Below, in pieces: positions 56,404 to 64,000 of a stretch of 64,000 bases of DNA (positions within the stretch are counted from its first letter, which is position 1; each line of letters begins with the position of its first letter). This DNA comes from Podarcis raffonei (Eukaryota > Chordata > Lepidosauria > Squamata > Lacertidae), in assembly GCF_027172205.1 (NCBI RefSeq), contig NC_070614.1, forward strand, positions 31,310,501 through 31,374,500. Direction: 5' to 3'. The notes under the pieces were generated by a model. The model saw nothing but the letters and a program-made list of their open reading frames with translations. It was not told where the DNA came from and ran no database searches. A program made the translations under genes and the position numbers.

Positions 56404-57226
56404 AAAGTGCACGTGGCAACCTTATCTCAGAACATTCAGACATGGTGGATGTGCACCTTAAGACATGAGCCCAAGCACTCTGTAATTTAACCTATTGTTC
56501 ATATTACACCAACAAGACAATGTATCACATCTTTAAAGGAATTGATAGCAGTAAGATATATATGAAATCCTTGCTTGTGGTAGTATTATCACAGAACCTG
56601 ATGAATGACTACAGCAAGTTTTTGAATATGTTCAGGGCACAAATAGAAAAAGAGGTGCTGAATGTAAAACAATTCACACCTTTCTATATGGGAGACCAAT
56701 ATAAGCAGGACAAACCACAAACCCTTAGTGACCACTGCAAGCAAGGGCCTCAAGAACACTCCAAGTATTTTTTTTTCTACAGTTGAAATCTATGGTATTT
56801 CTTTAGAGTTTACACCTGGTTGAAATTTAGTGGTGGCTCTTGCATTGCCCAGAGCTTTTAGCATAGTCAGATAAGCAGTGAGACCGACTGTGAGGTGGTA
56901 TGTGTGAACTGATAGTTTAAAAATTTCAGTGCATGCACTGAACTGAGATAGGGCAAAATAATACTCTTCAGATGGTTATATATGCCCCTTGCAAGCTAGT
57001 GCCTCTAGCCCCAACTGTTCCTCCATTAGAAATTTCACTGCATGCTACTGAACTAGCGGGGTGGCAGAAAGCAAAGTAAAAATTACAAAGCATTTACGGA
57101 AAAACCCTTAGACTGAAAACAGACCTTTATTTCGCATTACAAAATGACTGGGCCACATAACTAGATAAACGAAGATCCCCTGCTAAGCTCTAGTTTAATA
57201 GAAAACTCAGGCCCAGACTGCAAAGC

Positions 57227-58033
57227 GTGTTCTCCTTCAGGGAGAGCACGTGTTGCGGTGGGGTCTACTGAGCCACCCCCTTTGTTGCTGGGTAAGTTCT
57301 CCAAGATGGCCAGGGGGCATTGATTGGATTGCCGAGTTGCTGGGGGAAAAGTTATGTTGCAATTTTGGTGGGAGGGGTAAAAGGTTTAAATACTCTGCAT
57401 GCAGCCTTCTACTTTCTCTTTTGCTGCATGCAACGGATCACCCGCCCACCCGCCCTAGAATAAGGGGTTGTTGCGTTGACCTTGCTATGCCTGTCATGGG
57501 GTCGTCTGCCTTTGAGCAGGGGCCTGGTAGGAATTTTTCCACCTGGCAAATTGGCTGGCTGGGTGGTTTTTGCCTACTGCGTAGCAAATCGTCACAACTT
57601 GTAAGGTTGTGGTTAGGCATTGGTTATAAATCTGGTGGAGGAGGGGTTAGGATAGGCTGGGCCTGCCCCTCCATGGTTGCTGCGGAAAGGGAATTCCGTT
57701 AAAGGAATCCTGGGGCTTGCCATCTTTTCGTCCAATCCCTGGAATGGGACTAGGGCCGGCAAGCCTTCGGGGAGCAGGCGGGTGAGAGTTGAGGGTCTGT
57801 GTCTCAGCTCCAATTCTTCCCCGACTTGCTTTCCCCCGCACTGTCTTTCGGTGGTGCCCGGAAGTCAGTTCTGTCCCCAGGCGGGGGGACAGATAGTCTT
57901 AACCAATGCCTAAACAACCACTCACAGTTTGTATTTTAATAAAGTTGTGGCCAAAATCATGCCAAAAATCTTAAACAAAAAATTACGTGTCCGTTGTGAG
58001 TTATTTTGGGGGGTGGATTGGGGACCTCAACAC
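57227..58033 (+). mobile_element. Solo LTR (fossil), only in the right block
   Basis: An insertion of about 810 bp relative to 41240-41250. Inverted ends GTGTT and AACAC, a GCAA on both sides (57220-57223 and 58034-58037; imperfect join at the left), and AATAAA at 57938-57943. It shares the CCTGCCCCTCCATG and ATTCCGTTAAAGGAATCC blocks with 44122-44592. It is absent at the same site in the left block, so it is younger than that duplication. Confidence 0.72.
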
Positions 58034-58199
58034 GCAACATGCAGAACACATTAACTCTGACTTAACACAAGGTGTTCAGTCTCAGATACAAAAGAGACAG
58101 AGACAAAAATGTATGATGGCACAGGGTTATGAACATACGGTACATCCCACTACAACCAAAGGTGACGGTCAAAAGGTATGATGGTATCATATAGACATG

Positions 58200-58500
58200 T
58201 AGAGCCAGGGCTTTTTCGGCTGTGGCTCCAATCTGGTGCAATGCTCTGTCACAAGAGACTAGGGCCCTGCAGGACTTGACATCTTTCTGCAGGGCCTGCA
58301 AGACAGAGCTGTTCCACCAGGCCTTTGGTCAGGGCACAGCCTGACTCCCTCCTTTGGCAATCTTCACAGAACTTTAGCCTAATGGTTGCCATCAATTTGA
58401 TTTGAATTAATTTTATAATGAAATGATTTTAGAATGGTGTACTATTTTATTGTTGTTAGCCGCCCTGAGCCCGGCTTCGGCTGGGGAGGGCAGGATATAA

Positions 58501-58543
<43 letters not shown>
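58200..58543 (+). repeat. L2 LINE 3' end, right copy, with (ATT)n tail
   Basis: Counterpart of 41404-41732. The tail has expanded to about 14 ATT units against 5 in the left copy. Confidence 0.88.
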
Positions 58544-58559
58544 GGGCTCTTAACAGAAA

Positions 58560-59121
58560 GTAACTCCCAGGTCATATCAAATACAGACCTCGAATTGTCA
58601 AGTATTCAAATGCCACAGAAAGTATCTAGTTCAGATATCATAAAAGGGAGGAAAGAATAGCAGAAGTAGGAAGTACACAGCAGGGGGGGGGGATGCTGAG
58701 CTGGTCATATCTCACACAAGTATTTTAAATATTATATAGTAAGTTGTTTTGAAACAGGGTGGTTTAGTTGCATATCTTCAGTATTTGTGTTAGACCCATG
58801 GGGCAAAGTCTTAAAAAAAACCCATGGTTGTTTCGTGTGGGACTCTTGAGTCCAAGCATCCAGGAAAACAATTGCTATTTTGTTTGGGGCTCTTGAGACC
58901 AAACTCCCAAGAACATAAATATAATAATGGTACTAATTTTTCACCCCATGGTAAAATAATCATTCTGCAAGTACATACAAACATTTTCACTGTCTCAGAA
59001 GAAAAGGATGGAGAAATTTTTAAAAAAGAAAAAAAGATCCACGAGTGGCTAGAAGAATACAGAACATCTTAAAGTGATGAAGAAATTGCATCTGGAAATC
59101 TATTTTTTATAAAGAAAAATA
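58560..59121 (+). promoter_or_regulatory. Conserved 5' module with putative non-coding exon end, OR-10
   Basis: Almost identical to the OR-7 module; donor-like AAATA/GTAAGA with GT at 59122-59123. Inferred promoter and 5'-UTR exon. Confidence 0.4.
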
Positions 59122-59633
59122 GTAAGATGTTTAATTTTATAACATTAGTTATACCTGGATAGCTTTCGGAGAACAAAATGCAGACAATGCTACTATAGTC
59201 TATTGTGTAGCATGGGAAATAGTGCTTGTTTTAGGTTTTTCCGGAAACCTGACATAGACTGCACATAGAAAAACCAGTGACCTGGTTTCCATGACAAGCT
59301 AAGCCAAATTTCTTGCTGCTGTAGTCACATACATGAATAAATTTCTATACTGTTTGGGTAGTTCTGCCCCTATAATTCCCAGAAGAAAAAGCACTACTTA
59401 GCAGTAGTTTATCTTAGGACAATGTTGCAGTATCAATATGGAGCTGAAAGCTAAGTTCTCCTTCAGATGAAGATTTATTATTACACTATTTTGTTCCATT
59501 CTTTCTTTTAAATCTATTTCCCACAAAAACCACATCCAAAGCAGTATTGGTTACCAAATATAAGTTATCAGAAGAGGACTTAAACCTATACTTATCTTCC
59601 TGTTTTCTTCTAGAAGCACCAATCATTTTAGTA

Positions 59634-60608
59634 ATGAATGCAAAGATAGCCAATGAATCTGTCTCTGAATTTCTACTCCTGGAGTTTTCAGCTGTACGGG
59701 AACTGCAGATTCTACACTTCTCTCTGTTCCTGGTATTGTACATGGTAATTGTGTTTGGGAATCTTCTCATCATCTCTGCCATAGCTTTTGACCACCATCT
59801 TCACACTCCCATGTACTTCTTTCTGATGAACTTGGCCATACAGGACATAGGGGCTGTTTCTGTCACCATCCCCAAATCCATGGCCAATTCTCTCATGAAT
59901 ATCAGACACATTTCTTATGCTGGATGCATTTCTCAAGTGCTTTCATTCTTTTTCTTTGTATCATGTGATATTGCCCTTCTTACGGTCATGGCATATGATC
60001 GCTATGTTGCCATTTGCAATCCATTACAATATGAAATGGTGATGAACAGGGCAGTCTGCAAAAAGATGGTTGCTGGTGTGTGGGTTGCTGGAATTCTTAA
60101 TGCAGTCATGCACACGAGTGCAACTTTTGCAACCCCTTTCTGCTCAAACATTGTCAATCAATTCTTCTGTGAGGTCCCACAGTTACTTACACTTGCCTGC
60201 TCTAATCTATACCTAGCAGAAATTGGAGCTTTAGTAGTGAGTATAACATTTGTGTTTGGATGTTTTGTCTACATTGTTGTCAGTTACATGCACATCTTCA
60301 CTGCAGTTCTGAAAATCCCTTCTGTTCAGGGAAGGAAAAAGGCCTTCTCCACTTGTATACCCCACCTGGTTGTCTTCTCCGTTTTTTGTTTCACAGGATG
60401 TTTTGCTTACCTTAGGCCTCCCTCTAAAACTCCATCTGACCTGGACTTTGCATTAACTGTGATGTATAGTCTTGTACCACCCATGTTCAATCCAATAATC
60501 TATAGCATGAGAAATAAGGAGATAAAAAATGCTTTATCAAAACTGTTGAGTTTGAGGCAATCTCCTCTGGATATATCTTCCAGGTTTGTTTTGAAGAGGT
60601 ATAATTAA
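59634..60608 (+). CDS. OR-10: olfactory receptor, family 14-like, chimeric
   Basis: An intact odorant receptor of 324 residues from MNAKIANESVSEF (59634); one serine codon of the paralogues' NESSVSEF is missing, but the NES sequon survives. The acceptor (TTCTTCTAG, AG at 59612-59613) is 20 bases before the start. With the donor at 59122 the putative intron is only about 490 bp. The first 160 residues match OR-7 and OR-8. From about 60190 (LYLAEIGALVVSITFVFGC) to the stop it is almost identical to OR-5, and the 3' flank matches OR-6. All OR marks are present (MAYDRYVAICNPL, KAFSTC, NPIIYSMRNKE). The loop-3 stretch reads VSYMHIF where OR-5 has VTYVHIF. Confidence 0.96.
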   Translation: MNAKIANESVSEFLLLEFSAVRELQILHFSLFLVLYMVIVFGNLLIISAIAFDHHLHTPMYFFLMNLAIQDIGAVSVTIPKSMANSLMNIRHISYAGCISQVLSFFFFVSCDIALLTVMAYDRYVAICNPLQYEMVMNRAVCKKMVAGVWVAGILNAVMHTSATFATPFCSNIVNQFFCEVPQLLTLACSNLYLAEIGALVVSITFVFGCFVYIVVSYMHIFTAVLKIPSVQGRKKAFSTCIPHLVVFSVFCFTGCFAYLRPPSKTPSDLDFALTVMYSLVPPMFNPIIYSMRNKEIKNALSKLLSLRQSPLDISSRFVLKRYN

Positions 60609-60767
60609 AGGGCGCTCCTGGAACACAGCATCATTTCAAGTTAAATTTTCCTAATAGATTCAGATATGCAAACTCAACATCTGCCTTGTTTCAAATTGTC
60701 ATCTTGCATTCCTTCAGCTCAGCTCTATCACACTTTTGCTTGTCAGATCTCATGGCATGTTCACAAT

Positions 60768-60804
60768 ACATTTATGTATGTATGTATGTATGTATGTATG
60801 TATG
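60768..60804. repeat. (TATG)n microsatellite
   Basis: About 8 TATG units 3' of OR-10. The same position has about 4 units after OR-7 and 2-3 after OR-6 and OR-9, so the run expanded after duplication. Confidence 0.9.
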
Positions 60805-61489
60805 TTGAAGTTTATACCCCATTGTTCACTTGCATGATTCTTAAAGTGGCTGAACACATCTCAGCACCCCTTAATCCTCTAACACATGGATAATAACAGG
60901 TCATATTTCCTTTCGGCTCTGACACACCGCAGCGATTTTAACCAAGTATTCACGTATTGAAGGAAGTGATAGCACTTAGATGAAATTATTTTGGGGGGAC
61001 GAGGAATTCACAGATTTACTGGAATGTCACATGCACACATATCTGAATTAACATCTCAGCAAAAATACATGCATCTTGGAGGCAGTCAGAAACACAAACA
61101 CTGCCCTTGATAGGGAAGTGTTAGAATGCATGGGGAGGGGGAATACAACCTCTTTGCAAAAATATTTTGCCATCTAAAGGAAGTTCAGGAACAAAATACA
61201 AAAGAGAGACACCTCCTCACCAGACAATGCAGATTTTTTCATCACTACTGAAATAAGAACAGAACAGGGACTAGAGGTATTCACCATTCCCTTAGAAACA
61301 AATGGAAGTGTAATGGAATAACAAATAGGTACTTAATAAATTTTTTCATGTTACTTCTAGTCTCAAAAAGTCCCACTCTAATGGAGAGGCAAAAAGTGAA
61401 GTGAAGATTATAAAGTATTGGGGGGGGGGGGAGACGGATGGACAGACCTTGGACTCAAAACAGATCCTTATTTGGCATCACAAAATTAA

Positions 61490-61960
61490 TGTTTGGTTGG
61501 CCGATATTATCAAAGGCATAAGAGGCTGGTTGCAGGTGTGAAGGTATTGGTGGTGAGCTTTGGGCTCGCATGGTGCTTAGGCATTGGAATAGTGTTGTGT
61601 GGGGGAGGGAAGGTGCAGCCATCACCTGCCCCTCCATGCTTAAGGGTATTCCGTTAAAGGAATCTGGGGATATGGATCTCGTCCAAAGCCTGTGGAGGGG
61701 CTAGGGCCATCCCAAGATCTCTTCAGGAATCCAGGGGATGCTCAAGTTGATCCACATCAGCAGGGCTCCCCCTACTGGTGGTTTACCCTTACAGACTTCC
61801 TGCAAGGCAGGCAGGAGTGTAGTCTGTTGTTGCCAACGCCTAAGACAATAGCGCTCACATTCTGTAACCAATAAAGTTGTGGCCTAAACTAACATTAACC
61901 TAAAATGATGTTTCCTTGTTTCTTTATTTCTCTTGGGGGTGCCTTAGGGACCTTGACACA
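61490..61960 (+). mobile_element. Solo LTR-like element (fossil), right copy
   Basis: Counterpart of 44122-44592, with AATTA on both sides (61484-61488, 61962-61966). Confidence 0.7.
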
Positions 61961-62535
61961 CAATTACAGGGCTACATCCTTAGAGCAGGGAAGCTCCCTT
62001 GATGAACTCTTGTTTCATAGAAAACTCAGGACCAGGCTACCATGCGTGTTAAAACCTTAACTCTGATTTAACATAAGGTGTCCAGTCCCAGACACATAAG
62101 ATACTGAGACAAAAATGATATTATGGAACAGGGTTATGAGCACAGACTCCTCTGCAACCAAAGGTGAGGGCTGAATGCATGATGGTATCTCAGGGACACA
62201 TAGGGATGTTGTTAATGAAGAACTAGCTCTCAGACAGTATAAAATACAGGCCTCAGATGAACATATATTAAAATGCAATAAACAGCATCTCCTCCAGATA
62301 CCCTAAATGGGAGAACACAGTGGGTAAGGGGAAATTACTGTACATGGGGAACACTGAGCTAGTTATAACTCACGCAACTATCAGAAATGAGTCTGAGAAG
62401 CTCCAGCTGAAACAAGAAGGTTCCAGAAAGACTTATAGGGCATTGACATCATCACTATTATTAGTATTAAATAATATGGTGGGGTTTTTTTTAGAAACAG
62501 GAACATAAATAAATCTAAGTGTCTGTGGTTTATTC

Positions 62536-62929
62536 TGTTGGGATACTGCCAGGGAGATAAAGTCCATCTGAGCCCCAAGCTCGGTGCTGGACGATCCATC
62601 GACCTCCCTTAGTCACGCAGTATCTAGCAATTGTAGCGACACGAAGCCTCAAGAAAAGATAGCCACATTCTTGGACTTGTGCACACTCTATCAGCAGAAT
62701 TCACATAACCAACAGAAGTTGCACAGCATGAGAGCAGAACATGCATATTTACAGTTTATTAGGCGTTGGTCAGAACAAAGGAGACATGACCGTCTGCTCC
62801 GACTGCTCAGGCAAAACAGCCTAAATCGAAAGGAACTTACAACATAAACATCCTGTGAGACAGGAACTTACGCAGGCTGTTATACAAACATCCTGCTCCC
62901 TTTTAAGGTGGAACGGAAATATCCTAACA
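62536..62929 (-). mobile_element. 3' LTR of a copia-type retrotransposon (fossil)
   Basis: TGTTGGGATA at one end and TATCCTAACA at the other form the LTR terminal inversion over 394 bp. The element is read on the minus strand, so this is its 3' LTR. A polypurine tract (GGAAAGGGGGAGGA on the minus strand, 62930-62943) directly precedes it. The empty site is seen at about 45170-45180 in the left block. The expected duplicated target is TATTC, but the other end is outside the window. Confidence 0.9.
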
Positions 62930-62966
62930 TCCTCCCCCTTTCCGTGTAACCTGTAGTACCTGTGGT

Positions 62967-64000
62967 TCAACCCAATTGCAACCTTTGTGCGTAAACCTTC
63001 AGTTGTTCTCTGTTAACAACCTTAGACAACAGATCAGCAGGAATTTCATTTCCTGGCATGTAGGACACCTGAATGAGTCCTTTCTGAATACACTCTCTTG
63101 CACGATGTAGCTTAATCTGCAAGTACTTGGTTCTTTGCTTGCAACTCTCTGAGTTCAGCAAAGCCAAACAAGATCTATTGTCTTGATACACTTGTATAGG
63201 ACATTTCACAGAAACCCCAATGTCCTTAAACAGTTGCATCAACCATTCACAATCCATGAGTGAAAATGACAGAGCATTGAGTTCTGCTTCACAGGAACTT
63301 AGGCTAACTGTCGTCTGCTTTTTGCACAACCAGTCAAACAGGCAGTGGTTGTACATGTAGCATACTCCAGAAGTGCTTGTACCATCCGTGGTGTCACTTC
63401 CAAAACTTGCATCTGCAAAGATTTCAAGACCTCCAGTCTTCTGACTGGTGAACCTCAGCCTGTAGTGCATAGTCCCTTTCAAATACCGGGCTATGCGCTT
63501 CAGAGCTTTCCAATCCTGAACAGTAGGATTGTTAGCATGTCTGCTAAGCAGGTTAGTGCTTACAGCAATGTCAGGTCTTGAGCATCTAGCAATGAAATTC
63601 AACTTGCCTAGAATGCATCTGTACAGCGTTGTGTCAGAAAACGCTTCAGCAGTACTATCTACCTGGTAACCTGTCACCATCGGTGTGTCTGCTGGGTTTG
63701 CATCAACCAAATTCAACCTGGTTAATACATCAGCAATTTTCTGTGTTTGGTGTACCAGAAAATTACCTGCTTGGTCCCTCTCCACCTGCAGAGAAAGATA
63801 GTTGGATACCTCACCAAGATCCTTCATGTCAAAGTGCTCCTTCAGCTGAGCTAGGGTGCTTTGGTAAAAAGCCTGATTCTTCCAAAACATCAGAAGATCA
63901 TCAACAAAACATAAACAATACAGTTTGTTTTGCCCCTCCTCCTTGACAAACACACAAGGATCAGCTTTGCCCTGGTGAAAACCTAGAGAAAGCAACGTTT
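62967..64000 (-). mobile_element. Copia-type pol, C-terminal part (fossil), runs off the window
   Basis: The visible part is one open frame of 342 codons continuing past the window end. It carries the copia-family reverse-transcriptase block CFVDDLLMF, the LGKLNFIARCSRPDIAV segment, and an RNase H region with FADASFGSD, SSCEAELNAL and YQDNRSCLALL. The stop is 24 bp before the polypurine tract, the normal copia layout. Ty1/copia elements are uncommon in vertebrate genomes. The part in view looks whole and young; the rest cannot be judged from this window. Confidence 0.9.

Larger units (their letters stand above)
54250..62535 (+). repeat. Right copy of the recent segmental duplication
   Basis: Matches 34850-45170. 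Differences specific to this copy are an LTR insertion at 57224-58033, a 73-bp segment at about 56351-56423 absent from the left copy, longer (ATT)n and (TATG)n runs, and an intact OR-10. It is interrupted at 62535 by the copia-type element. Confidence 0.9.

Noticed and set aside
57250-57702. 150-codon plus-strand open frame
   Set aside because: Lies wholly inside the solo LTR at 57227-58033; no protein family recognised.

Overview
The window is a piece of vertebrate nuclear DNA, most likely from a squamate reptile (a lizard). I base this on the repeats: a tRNA-derived SINE of the Sauria/Squam type, 3' ends of Bov-B (RTE), CR1, L2 and L1 LINEs, TA-flanked short-TIR DNA transposons, a copia-type retroelement and several solo LTRs. 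There are no bacterial-style operons. Coding density is low and the non-coding sequence is AT-rich with many (ATT)n runs.

The only host protein genes I can support are olfactory receptors (ORs), all resembling vertebrate OR family 14 (class II). Ten are present. Four lie on the minus strand in the left third (OR-1 1838-2827, OR-2 8462-9421, OR-3 13188-14165, OR-4 19505-20422). Six lie on the plus strand in the right two thirds (OR-5 27418, OR-6 33457, OR-7 42829, OR-8 47592, OR-9 52860, OR-10 59634). Nine have an uninterrupted seven-helix frame of 305-329 residues. OR-7 was cut by a 558-bp deletion and is a pseudogene. The coding exon of nearly every gene is preceded by a clear splice acceptor. 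A conserved splice donor 1.2-2.4 kb upstream (shorter in the deleted OR-7/OR-10 units) suggests the usual OR layout of a 5' non-coding exon, an intron and a single coding exon.

The right part is a set of tandem duplications. Each plus-strand gene carries similar 5' and 3' flanking modules. A block of about 8-10 kb (about 34.85-45.17 kb and 54.25-62.53 kb) is repeated almost identically. The two copies are distinguished by later insertions: a nested LINE pair in the left copy, and an LTR and a hammerhead-like retroelement near or in the right copy. Shared insertions (an L1 fragment, a 5-bp-TSD solo LTR) allow the duplications to be ordered. Coding sequences are mosaics, pointing to gene conversion between paralogues.

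The window ends inside a copia-type LTR retrotransposon on the minus strand (62536-64000), inserted at a site still empty in the left block. A ferritin heavy-chain retrocopy fragment lies at 12.7-12.85 kb. I found no RNA genes, CRISPR arrays or other protein-coding host genes.
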